DNA of 6,693 nucleotides from contig JAEHDI010000767.1 in assembly GCA_016880505.1 (NCBI GenBank), forward strand, positions 1 through 6,693, written 5' to 3'. The notes under the pieces were generated by a model, which was not told the origin of the DNA, searched no databases, and saw only the letters and a list, made by a program, of their open reading frames with translations. The stretch comes from Bryobacterales bacterium. GTDB lineage: Bacteria; Acidobacteriota; Terriglobia; Bryobacterales; Bryobacteraceae. Of the stretch, positions 1 to 6,693 are shown piece after piece. Each line of letters opens with the position of its first letter. The stretch's first letter is position 1. A program made the translations under genes and the position numbers.

Positions 1-1897
1 GATACGAGTAGTTCTCCGTTTCCACGATGCTCTGAAATGAAACCAACCCGCCGGCCAGGTATAGCTGGTCGAGGTCTCTTTCGAGTGCCGCAGCGAAAAG
101 AGCGGGTACGGTGAGGTGACCTCGCGCGGCGACGACCAGCCTGCGTCCCTTCAGAGCGGGGTTGGAACGGAGCGCCGCGGAGACAGCCAGAATGTCGGTG
201 ACACGTTGTCCGAGCAGCGGCCTCCCGAAGATTAGCGACGCCCAAGCGTAATCCTCTTCCTGATAGTGCGAGCGCGCATATCCAGGCGCGTGCCGGCCGA
301 ACTCGGGGGAGAGGTCGCCGACTCCGCGGACGTCGACCGCACACACAGGGTAACCTTCTCCGGCAACGGATTGATAGAGATCGCCTTCAGCCCAGTTGCG
401 ATTACGTCCTCCCGGTTCGAGTACGAGCAGGACTGGCTTCTGCCTATCCTGCTTGTGCGGAAGGTACAGCCACGCCGGGATCCATACGGAGGCTTCGCTC
501 CGCACTTCGACGGCGGCGATGTCGCAGACCATGCCTGGCACTCGGCGAAGCTCATCGAGACGGGCGTGGCCCGACCGTTCGATTCGAAGGAGGCGTTCGA
601 GCGGGACAGCCTCTTTTACCACGTTTCTGGCCTTGTTCAGGGAAAACGGCGTCTGTCCGTGGAGTGACTTGACCAGATTGCCTGAGTCCGACACCCAGAG
701 TTCCTTGTCCGCTTCCGGCTGGGTCGGAGGCTCTTTCTCAATGCGTGCCGAGTCGTTCTTGAGCCAGCGGTTGAACCAGTTATAGACCAGGAGCCGCATG
801 TCGTAGTCGAGGGAGTGCGGGAGGGGCGTACCGCCCCACTCCAGATGCTCCGGTTTTCCGAGAACCTCGTAAATCTTCTTCAGCTTCTTGAACTCTTCCC
901 AGCCGCTGGCGATGTACTGAGAAGAGTAGGTGCCGAAGAAGTCCTTGTCGCTCACAGTGATCAGAACAGGCTTCGGCGCCATCGGGTAGAGCAGGTCGCA
1001 GCGGTCAAAACCGAGTGGCCCGGAGTCGAGGAAGTTCTGCTCGGCGTCGTCGGTAGAGCCTGGCGGGTTGAAGTCCGCGCACGCGAGATTCTCCGTGTTC
1101 CCGCTCACGACCACGGCGGCGGCAAGTCGGTCGTCCGCGCAGGCGAGCAACATGGTCAACGTTCCGCCGCCGGACTGTCCCGTAGACGCAAGACGTTTCG
1201 GATCAACCATCGGGTGAGCAGCAAGCAGATCGAGGCTGCGGATGGCGTCCCACACCTGGAGTCGCGAACTGGTGTCACCGTATAGCAGCATCTGCTTGCC
1301 GGGTACCGTGTGCTCGTCGTCGGAGGAGGGCAACCGGGTGCCAGTGAGGTTCGAATTCGGGTAGTACACCCGCTCGCCCTGGCCCATCGGGTCGAACGCC
1401 AATACGAGATATCCCAGACGAGCCAGCGCCTGACAGGAGCGTTGGTACTCGCGGGCAGCTTTGCCGTTTCGGGTGTGGCCCATCTGGAAGAGCACTCCCG
1501 GGAACGGGGGCTGTGCCTGCGTCGGAATGTACAGATTGCCGCCAATGTGGAAACCGGGCCGGCTCTCGTAAAGGATCTTCTCCACGCGGTAGCCGGGACG
1601 CTCGAACGATCCGACGGTTCGGGCGTTCAGAGCAGTCCGTTCCGGCATGCCGCCGACCAGTTTCCAGAACGTGTCGCGGGCCCACTGCTGCCGCCGTTGG
1701 ACCGCTTCGGCCGAGGTCAATCGAGCGAGATCGGCGTTCCTGCGGCGATAGGCGGCGGAGGCAAGACTGCGGAGGAAGTCGGGAAAGCACCGTGAGTAGT
1801 CGCGATACAGGGTGCCTGGGTAGGGCGTTTCCTTTTGGGCCGACTGCCCCGTCACGGCCAGGGCAGTCGGCAAGGAGACAAATTGTCGTCTGGTCAC
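1..1897 (-). CDS. Tat-exported tandem alpha/beta hydrolase, acetyl xylan esterase-like (3' end beyond window)
   Basis: Predicted exported serine ester hydrolase, partial: 632 codons are open from the GTG at 1897 to the left edge, with no stop and no frameshift. The start is chosen because it gives a twin-arginine leader (TRRQF, residues 2-6, then a short hydrophobic stretch) and lies 3 bp after the receptor stop; the first in-frame ATG is far inside. The N-terminal hydrolase domain (about residues 100-385) shows QMGHTRNGK near 138, DPMGQGE (169-175), the nucleophile elbow GQSGGG with Ser242, a likely acid Asp317 or Asp319 in VSDKDFF, and His361 in LPHSLD, so the triad looks complete. A second hydrolase-like domain starts near residue 470 (LEPGGRN at 493-499, DVRGVGD at 522-528), but its elbow position reads ARGHL (591-595), with Gly593 where Ser is expected. 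The family resembles acetyl xylan esterases and dienelactone hydrolases. A peptidase of the prolyl oligopeptidase group is less likely. The substrate is unknown. Confidence 0.88.
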   Translation of the reverse strand, partial: MTRRQFVSLPTALAVTGQSAQKETPYPGTLYRDYSRCFPDFLRSLASAAYRRRNADLARLTSAEAVQRRQQWARDTFWKLVGGMPERTALNARTVGSFERPGYRVEKILYESRPGFHIGGNLYIPTQAQPPFPGVLFQMGHTRNGKAAREYQRSCQALARLGYLVLAFDPMGQGERVYYPNSNLTGTRLPSSDDEHTVPGKQMLLYGDTSSRLQVWDAIRSLDLLAAHPMVDPKRLASTGQSGGGTLTMLLACADDRLAAAVVVSGNTENLACADFNPPGSTDDAEQNFLDSGPLGFDRCDLLYPMAPKPVLITVSDKDFFGTYSSQYIASGWEEFKKLKKIYEVLGKPEHLEWGGTPLPHSLDYDMRLLVYNWFNRWLKNDSARIEKEPPTQPEADKELWVSDSGNLVKSLHGQTPFSLNKARNVVKEAVPLERLLRIERSGHARLDELRRVPGMVCDIAAVEVRSEASVWIPAWLYLPHKQDRQKPVLLVLEPGGRNRNWAEGDLYQSVAGEGYPVCAVDVRGVGDLSPEFGRHAPGYARSHYQEEDYAWASLIFGRPLLGQRVTDILAVSAALRSNPALKGRRLVVAARGHLTVPALFAAALERDLDQLYLAGGLVSFQSIVETENYSY

Positions 1898-1900
1898 AGG

Positions 1901-4900
1901 TTAGAAGTTGATCTTCAACGCAAACTGAACGATCCGCGGACCCCGGGCGCTGGTGATCTGTCCGAAGCGTCCCGAGCTCACCGAAGAACTCGGATTGTTG
2001 AGCAGAGGTGTGTTGAAGAAGTTGAAAAACTCGCCGCGCAGTTGCAGCTTCACCCGTTCGGTAACCGGGATGTTCTTCATCGCCGAGAAGTCGACGTTGA
2101 AGGTTCCAGGCCCGCGCAGGATATTCCGTCCCGCGTTGCCGAAGGTGCCGAGCTTTGCCGCCTCGAATGCGTCGGTGTTGAAGTAACGGTTAATGACATC
2201 GCCCCTGGACCGGTTCGGATCGAGGTAAGGATCCCCGACAAGGTCGGCATTGTCGTTGCCGACGCCGCTCAGGGCCCGGTCCTCGCCGGAATCCACGTTC
2301 ACCGGGAAGCCGGCCTGCCAGTTCCAGATCCCGCTGGTCTGCCAGTCGCCCAGGACCCACCGCATGGCCGGCGACCTATCCTTGAAGCTCGGGAGCTGCC
2401 AGAGGTAGGAAACGACCAGCCGATGCGGAATGTCGAAGTCCGACACGCTACGATAGGCCCGGACGTTAAATGGATTGATCACGTTGATACCGTCGAGGTC
2501 GGTCTGGTAGGAGACGGGGTCGATCGCCTTGGACCAAGTGTAGTTCGCCAGTACCGAGAAGCCCTTGGCAAAGCGTTTTTCGACAGTGGCCTGGAAGGAG
2601 TTGTAGATTGAGTTTGCGGCAGCTTCGTCCTGGATTGCGCTCGTGAAGTCCTGATAGGGACGGCGGGCATCGATGTCGTCTTCGCTGGCTCCGGGCACGT
2701 AGAGCGCGGCGTTCAAGTCCGAGTTGTAGCCGAGGTAGGTCCCCTTCGACGCGACATAGGCTCCGCGTACCAGCAGGTCAGGCCGAAGCTGGTGCTCAAG
2801 GGTAACGTTCCAGCTCTGGATCTGCGCAGGGCGCCAGTCATTGGAATAAGACACGGCGGCCATCGGAAGCTGGAACGCCGAGTCTGCCGCCGGCTGCTTC
2901 GGGCCAAACTCCTCGGGGAACGGATTCCTGATCCCCTCGTAAGGATTCATGAAGGCCACGCCGTAACGGTAGAACTGCGGGCTGAAGGGCGCGCTATCCA
3001 CCATGTTGTTGAACGCCTCGACGAATGGAGGCTGGTAGAACATCCCGTAACCACCACGGAGGACGGTGCGGCCCTGACCGGTCACATCGTAAGAGAATCC
3101 GATACGAGGCGCGAACAGCCAGTAGTGGGACTGGCTCCCCCCTTCCGGACATCCGGAGTCGCCTGCATACAGGTAGCCGACCGGTGCGTTTGTAAAGCGA
3201 GTGGACTTCTGACCGGGCCGGAAGCACTCGGTCCGGCCCAGTTCGTCGCCGAACGGCACAAACGGGTCGTAGCGGAGACCCAGGTTCAGCGTGAGCCGCC
3301 GATTGACGCGAAAGTTGTCCTGAACGAATCCGCTGGCCAGCGTACCGCGCCGCGCCGCGTACTCGCCGCCACCCTGTATGAAACGGTCGACCTTGCCGAG
3401 AAAGAAGTCGGAGAGGGCATTGCCCGAGAAACCCGTGCCGCGGAACCGGAAGTTCCCGTTTTGCCGGTACGTGTTGTCCAGGTCGATGTTCATCTTGAGG
3501 TAGTCGAAGCCCATCGCCAGTTCATGGCGGCCGTGAATCCAGTGAATCGTGTCACTGAAGTTGTAACTCTGCCGGGCGAACAGGCCCGGGTGGCCCGTGT
3601 TGATACTGAAGTAGCCCGATACGGAGAGGACCAACTCGGCTGGCTCTGTGGCTGCAATCGGCACGCCGAGATCGGCAAAACTGAAGGGCGCGGCCGAGAT
3701 TACGGTCGCACGGTTTCGGCCGACCGTGAACACCGCGCTGTTGACTATGCTCGGACTGAAAGTGTAGGTATCGCTTACGCTCACGGACTGAGCGCGGTAA
3801 CCCTTCCCGTTACGCGCAGCCACCAGATTACTCTTGATCGCAGTGGGTTCCTGGGGCAGGTCCGAGATCAAATAGCGGCCGTAGAGACGATTTCGGTTCG
3901 TGTTATAGTCCCCTCGCCCCATGAACTGGACCTCATGCTGAATGTCGGGTTGCGTGTAGAAGATGACTCCGTCGGGACTGGAGGGAACCGGGATTGAATC
4001 GAGCAGCTTGACGGATGCCGGAGCAAACATGCTAGTTGGGATTTGGTTGTTCGAGAAGGGGGTGCCTGTCTCCGGATCTTTCAGTTGGCGGGAAATCGAA
4101 GAAAAATCGCCTGCCCGCTGGGCGGCGGTGGGCACGACTGAGTTCAGCGACGCAGGAAGCGCCCGGAGAGTGGTCCCCTGAATCGTACCGAAAAAGAAGA
4201 CCTTATCCCTGACCACCGGCCCCCCGAGACTACCGCCGAACTGATTGCGTTTCAGAATGTCCGCTTTCGGAGAGAAGAAGTTTCTGGCGTTGAATTTCTC
4301 GTTCCGGACGAATTCAAAGGCGCCGCCGTGAAACTCGTTGGTGCCCGATTTCGTGACCACGCTGACGACAGCGCCTGACGCGCGGCCATATTCGGCGCCA
4401 TAGTTGTTCGTCTGCACGACGAACTCCTGGAGAGCGTCAGGGTTGGGGAACGGATCATTGACGTTGGTATAGGGGTCCCGGTTGCTGCCGCCGTCAAGGA
4501 GATAGTTGAGGCCGTCGCTGCGAGCCCCGTTAGACGCCACGGCCTGGCCACCTGGGTAGGTGCCGCCTTGAATGGCGTCGCCGGACCCTCGCGAATTGCC
4601 CGCCATCAGGTCCACGGTTCCCGGGACAAGGAGTACGAGGTTCGCCGCGTTTCGGCCGTTCAAGGGTAATTCGACAATGCGCTGCTGGTCCACCACGCCC
4701 TTAATCGTGCCCGATCGCGTCTCGACCATTGCTGCGTCGGCCTGCACACTGACGGACTCAGTGAGGGTACCAATCTGAAGAGTGACCGGGAGGTTGGCAA
4801 CGGCATTCACCTGGAGGGTGATACCCCGCTGCTCGAAACGCCGGAAACCCTGCGCCTCAACGCTGATTTCATACGTGCCAACAGGCATCAAGGGGAAGAG

Positions 4901-5131
4901 AAAAGCTCCATCGGCGCCAGTACTCAATGTGCGGGTAAGGCCGGTCAGAGTCTGCTTTACGGCGATCTGGGCGCCGGGAACGGCGCTGCCTGAGGGGTCT
5001 GTCACGATACCGGTGATGGTCCCGGTGGGATCAGCCGCCATCCCGAGGGAGACGACCAACAAGGTGGAGATCGACACGAGAGCTAGTAGGCAGAACGGAA
5101 ACCTCCGCCGCCAGGTTCGGTTGCCACGCAT
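1901..5131 (-). CDS. TonB-dependent outer-membrane receptor with carboxypeptidase regulatory-like domain (Oar-like)
   Basis: Outer-membrane active-transport protein of 1,076 residues, complete. It starts with a basic n-region (MRGNRTWRRR) and a hydrophobic signal peptide to about residue 33, probably cleaved after GMA or GMAA. A carboxypeptidase-regulatory-like/CnaB-type beta-sandwich follows at about 35-122 (GTITGIVTDPSGSAVPGA, then ADGAFLFPLMPVGTYEI). The plug domain spans about 130-275 with ELPLNGRNAANL (154-165), YLLDGGS (210-216), ALQEFVVQTNNYGAEYGRAS (233-252) and VVTKSGTNEFHGG (258-270). The rest is a long beta-barrel rich in aromatic alternating strands, closing with FALKINF, whose terminal Phe suits BAM-dependent insertion. 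The length is typical for this acidobacterial receptor type. A strong Shine-Dalgarno sequence supports the ATG at 5131. The mature protein has only two cysteines, 636 and 661. The ligand cannot be read from sequence. The tightly linked hydrolase downstream suggests uptake of a product or substrate of that enzyme. No SusD-like partner is visible. Confidence 0.95.
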   Translation of the reverse strand: MRGNRTWRRRFPFCLLALVSISTLLVVSLGMAADPTGTITGIVTDPSGSAVPGAQIAVKQTLTGLTRTLSTGADGAFLFPLMPVGTYEISVEAQGFRRFEQRGITLQVNAVANLPVTLQIGTLTESVSVQADAAMVETRSGTIKGVVDQQRIVELPLNGRNAANLVLLVPGTVDLMAGNSRGSGDAIQGGTYPGGQAVASNGARSDGLNYLLDGGSNRDPYTNVNDPFPNPDALQEFVVQTNNYGAEYGRASGAVVSVVTKSGTNEFHGGAFEFVRNEKFNARNFFSPKADILKRNQFGGSLGGPVVRDKVFFFGTIQGTTLRALPASLNSVVPTAAQRAGDFSSISRQLKDPETGTPFSNNQIPTSMFAPASVKLLDSIPVPSSPDGVIFYTQPDIQHEVQFMGRGDYNTNRNRLYGRYLISDLPQEPTAIKSNLVAARNGKGYRAQSVSVSDTYTFSPSIVNSAVFTVGRNRATVISAAPFSFADLGVPIAATEPAELVLSVSGYFSINTGHPGLFARQSYNFSDTIHWIHGRHELAMGFDYLKMNIDLDNTYRQNGNFRFRGTGFSGNALSDFFLGKVDRFIQGGGEYAARRGTLASGFVQDNFRVNRRLTLNLGLRYDPFVPFGDELGRTECFRPGQKSTRFTNAPVGYLYAGDSGCPEGGSQSHYWLFAPRIGFSYDVTGQGRTVLRGGYGMFYQPPFVEAFNNMVDSAPFSPQFYRYGVAFMNPYEGIRNPFPEEFGPKQPAADSAFQLPMAAVSYSNDWRPAQIQSWNVTLEHQLRPDLLVRGAYVASKGTYLGYNSDLNAALYVPGASEDDIDARRPYQDFTSAIQDEAAANSIYNSFQATVEKRFAKGFSVLANYTWSKAIDPVSYQTDLDGINVINPFNVRAYRSVSDFDIPHRLVVSYLWQLPSFKDRSPAMRWVLGDWQTSGIWNWQAGFPVNVDSGEDRALSGVGNDNADLVGDPYLDPNRSRGDVINRYFNTDAFEAAKLGTFGNAGRNILRGPGTFNVDFSAMKNIPVTERVKLQLRGEFFNFFNTPLLNNPSSSVSSGRFGQITSARGPRIVQFALKINF

Positions 5132-5136
5132 GGCAC

Positions 5137-5144
5137 ACCTCCTT
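5137..5144 (-). promoter_or_regulatory. Strong Shine-Dalgarno sequence of the receptor gene
   Basis: The minus strand reads AAGGAGGT here, a near-complete complement to the 3' end of 16S rRNA, ending 5 nt before the ATG at 5131. It fixes the receptor start and predicts efficient translation, in contrast with the hydrolase downstream, which has no comparable site. Confidence 0.85.
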
Positions 5145-5207
5145 GAGGGTTGGATGATTATTGCTTAACGGAATGAATTAGTTAGCGCCCCCTACTACCC
5201 TGAGACG

Positions 5208-5236
5208 ATTCTGAGGCAAGGAATACAGGATGTCAA
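5208..5236 (-). promoter_or_regulatory. Predicted sigma-70-like promoter of the receptor-hydrolase operon
   Basis: Reading the minus strand, a perfect -35 box TTGACA (5236-5231) is followed after exactly 17 bp by CAGAAT (5213-5208), which matches four of six bases of the -10 consensus. Transcription would start near 5200, leaving an untranslated leader of about 70 nt before the receptor ATG at 5131. This is the only good promoter match in the 165-bp gap and is found by eye, so the exact -10 is less certain than the -35. Confidence 0.5.
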
Positions 5237-5240
5237 TACC

Positions 5241-5277
5241 CGAATGAGCATCCCCTCACTCGGCTTCTGACGAAGCC
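5241..5277 (-). terminator. Two abutting hairpins after the oxidoreductase; possible terminator or operator
   Basis: On the minus strand, a perfect 6-bp stem with a 4-nt loop (GGCTTC, GTCA, GAAGCC; 5277-5262) begins 19 nt after the oxidoreductase stop. It directly abuts, sharing base 5262, an 8-bp stem with one G-T wobble and a 6-nt loop (CGAGTGAG, GGGATG, CTCATTCG; 5262-5241). No T-run follows, so this is not a textbook intrinsic terminator. The second hairpin ends 4 bp before the -35 box of the downstream promoter, so a role as a regulator-binding site is an alternative. The pairing is seen directly; the function is inferred. Confidence 0.35.
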
Positions 5278-5296
5278 CACCTGAAGACTGCGTAAG

Positions 5297-6670
5297 TCAG
5301 ATAGCGGCGGGCGGATGGTCTAGAATCTCTTCGTTTTTCCTGTCCCAGTGGAACTTCTTCTCTTCGCGATAGGCGCGGGTGGCCATAACAACCGCCACGG
5401 AATGGGCGAAGCCGGTGTCGATGTTCCCGTTGGGAGTTTTGCGGCTGCGCATGCAGGCGAGCCAGTTGTCGGTGTGATAGGCGAGGTCGTCACCCTGCTC
5501 AATCGGAGGTGCTTCCGGATGCCCCGGAATGGTGATCAACTCGGGCTTCGGGGCGCCGGGTAACTTCAGATCGTACACGACGTTCGAACGCCAGCCGCTG
5601 TGTCTCTCCGGAAGATACCACCACTGCGGGCTGCCTTCGCCTCCCGGAGAGTAAAGCGTACCCTTCTGGCCACGAATGATGGTGTGATCTCCGTACGAGT
5701 TCCCGAAGCACACGCTAAAGCTGTAAAGCACTTCTTTCTCGGCGAATATCGACAGGCAGGCGAAGGTATCAGGATTCTCCCGGCCATCGTGCCAGGCGAA
5801 GATGCCGCCGTTGGCAACCGTGTTATCGGGGATAAAGGTGTCCAGATAGAAATGGGCGAGGCCCGAACCGTGGCTGTACCACTGGTCCGTGATGCCGCCG
5901 GAGAAGTCCTTATAGATGCGGAACTCGAAATAGGCGCGCGGGTCGAACGGGCGGGGCTCCCTGCCCGCCAACCAGCGGTTCCAGTCGGTGTCTTTCTCAC
6001 GGACGTCGGCGATGTTGGGGTCCATCGGGACACGCCAGCGGGGCCCGTTGAAGTTCCAGCTCTGCTCAATCCGTGTAATCTTCCCCAGCTTTCCGCTGCG
6101 AACGATCTCCCGGACGCGGTGCTGGTAAGGATCACTCAGCCACTGTGAACCCATCTGCAAGATCTGCTTACTCGCCTTGACGGTGTCGCGGGCGAGTTTG
6201 GCATCCTCGAGCGTGTTGGCCATCGGCTTTTCGCAGTAGCAGTCCTTGCCGGCCCGAACAACTTCGACCAGCATCCGGGCGTGCTGATGATCTCCGGTCG
6301 CGATCATCACGGCATCCAGTTCCGGGTCCGCCAGCATTTCCTCGGAGTGCCTGTAGGTCTTCGGACGCGTGCCGAACAACTGCGTTGCGTGATCGGCCGC
6401 TCTCTGCGCGTTCACCGACCAGATGTCACAGACGCTGCGAAAATCGAAATTCGGGTCGGTCTTGGACGACAGCTTGAGCATCCGGCGAAGACCGGCGGCT
6501 CGATGCCCGCATCCGATCTGGCCGATCTGAATACGGTCGTTGGCGCCGACGATTCTGGCGTAGGAGCGAGCGGTCGTTGAGAGAACGACGGATCCCGCCG
6601 CCGCTCTTCCGAGAAAGGCTCTCCGCGTGGACTTCTTGTCTCCGGATTTCTCGCTGAATGTCTTGTTCAC
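5297..6670 (-). CDS. Tat-exported Gfo/Idh/MocA family oxidoreductase
   Basis: NAD(P)-dependent dehydrogenase of the family that includes glucose-fructose oxidoreductase and inositol dehydrogenase; complete at 457 residues. The start codon is GTG at 6670. It is preferred because it places a twin-arginine motif STRRAFLG at residues 14-21 followed by a hydrophobic stretch (AAAGSVVLSTTA), and a GAGGT lies 9 nt upstream; the next Met (64) would remove the leader and the dinucleotide-binding motif. The Rossmann domain starts near 46 with IGQIGCGHRAAG (49-60; Gly53, Gly55). The family signature is CEKPMAN at 146-152 with Lys148. The C-terminal alpha/beta domain contains FSGGITDQWYSH (256-267), with His267 and His273 as candidates near the active site, and VANGGIFAWHDG (285-296). 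Export after folding with bound cofactor, as in glucose-fructose oxidoreductase, is the likely reason for the Tat leader. The substrate is unknown; a sugar, glycoside or polyol is inferred from the family. The gene could be co-transcribed with whatever lies right of the window. Confidence 0.93.
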   Translation of the reverse strand: MNKTFSEKSGDKKSTRRAFLGRAAAGSVVLSTTARSYARIVGANDRIQIGQIGCGHRAAGLRRMLKLSSKTDPNFDFRSVCDIWSVNAQRAADHATQLFGTRPKTYRHSEEMLADPELDAVMIATGDHQHARMLVEVVRAGKDCYCEKPMANTLEDAKLARDTVKASKQILQMGSQWLSDPYQHRVREIVRSGKLGKITRIEQSWNFNGPRWRVPMDPNIADVREKDTDWNRWLAGREPRPFDPRAYFEFRIYKDFSGGITDQWYSHGSGLAHFYLDTFIPDNTVANGGIFAWHDGRENPDTFACLSIFAEKEVLYSFSVCFGNSYGDHTIIRGQKGTLYSPGGEGSPQWWYLPERHSGWRSNVVYDLKLPGAPKPELITIPGHPEAPPIEQGDDLAYHTDNWLACMRSRKTPNGNIDTGFAHSVAVVMATRAYREEKKFHWDRKNEEILDHPPAAI

Positions 6671-6679
6671 CGGTCCCGT

Positions 6680-6684
6680 ACCTC
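6680..6684 (-). promoter_or_regulatory. Ribosome binding site of the oxidoreductase, supporting its GTG start
   Basis: GAGGT lies 9 nt upstream of the GTG at 6670 on the minus strand. No in-frame ATG, GTG or TTG occurs in the 23 bases further upstream that are visible. The site and the position of the twin-arginine motif together favour the GTG. Confidence 0.6.
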
Positions 6685-6693
6685 GATCTGATC

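Noticed and set aside
266..1285. Plus-strand open frames (266-667, 396-785, 815-1285) under the left part of the window
   Set aside because: All are antisense to the hydrolase coding sequence and have no domain signature.
1156..1790. Minus-strand ATG-initiated frames (1275-1790 and 1156-1545) over the hydrolase region
   Set aside because: They are in a different frame from the GTG-started hydrolase, which carries the triad motifs and is open over 1-1897. Their Arg/Pro/Ser-rich translations show no domain.
1..1897. A frameshifted or decayed hydrolase pseudogene
   Set aside because: Translation from the GTG at 1897 to codon 632 at position 2 stays in one frame (1,893 bases between codon starts, divisible by three) without a stop. 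The gene is cut only by the window edge.
1..1897. A CE15 glucuronoyl esterase assignment, common in Solibacter-type genomes
   Set aside because: The nucleophile motif is GQSGGG, not the GCSRxGK pattern characteristic of CE15.
1835..2611. A 258-codon plus-strand open frame bridging the hydrolase start and receptor end
   Set aside because: It is antisense to both real genes, spans their junction, and resembles no known protein, so it is treated as a shadow.
2792..3997. A 401-codon open frame on the plus strand, antisense to the receptor gene
   Set aside because: It lies wholly within a clearly recognisable receptor gene. Its translation has no recognisable domain and a composition (Arg, Val, Glu rich) expected from the complement of GC-rich coding DNA.
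5084..5131. A lipoprotein signal suggested by Cys14 of the receptor
   Set aside because: Cys14 sits at the beginning of the hydrophobic core without a lipobox, and about 17 more hydrophobic residues follow, which fits a standard cleaved signal peptide.
5163..5186. An imperfect stem in the receptor leader (GCTAAC paired with GTTAAGC, one bulge)
   Set aside because: It is short, AT-rich and bulged with an 11-nt loop, and no aptamer-like core is visible, so it does not support a riboswitch or attenuator call.
1..6693. tRNA, rRNA, CRISPR, transposase or integration features
   Set aside because: Three genes fill nearly the whole window, and the only gap of note (5132-5296) contains none of these.

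Overview
The window reads as a piece of a Gram-negative, moderately GC-rich chromosome, most likely from an Acidobacteriota bacterium of the Solibacter/Bryobacter type. This placement is an inference. It rests on a 1,076-residue TonB-dependent receptor with an N-terminal carboxypeptidase-regulatory-like domain and the 'LPLNGRN' and 'GAEYGRASGA' plug signatures, a type strongly expanded in that phylum. Two proteins with twin-arginine leaders and GTG starts fit the same picture. All three genes lie on the minus strand, so the window is read from right to left.

From right to left, 6670-5297 encodes a Tat-exported Gfo/Idh/MocA-family oxidoreductase of 457 residues, complete. A 165-bp gap (5132-5296) follows. 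It holds two abutting hairpins just after the oxidoreductase stop, a sigma-70-like promoter (TTGACA, 17 bp, CAGAAT) and a strong Shine-Dalgarno sequence. Next, 5131-1901 encodes the outer-membrane receptor. Only 3 bp after its stop, a GTG-started serine hydrolase of the acetyl xylan esterase / dienelactone hydrolase type begins at 1897 and runs off the left edge of the window. It is open for all 632 codons visible. It is easy to miss because it has neither an ATG start nor a stop inside the window.

The receptor and hydrolase look like a two-gene operon: energy-dependent uptake of a large or complex nutrient across the outer membrane, coupled to an exported esterase-like enzyme. The upstream oxidoreductase belongs to a family that acts on sugars and related polyols and is also predicted to act in the periplasm, so the cluster plausibly handles a carbohydrate or carbohydrate ester. 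The substrate cannot be read from the sequence, and no glycoside hydrolase, SusD-like protein or regulator is present in the window.

No RNA gene, CRISPR array, insertion sequence or phage feature was seen. No gap exceeds 300 bases. The points most worth a second look are the second, apparently catalytically dead hydrolase domain in the partial esterase gene, the tight receptor-hydrolase coupling, and the compact regulatory gap at 5132-5296.
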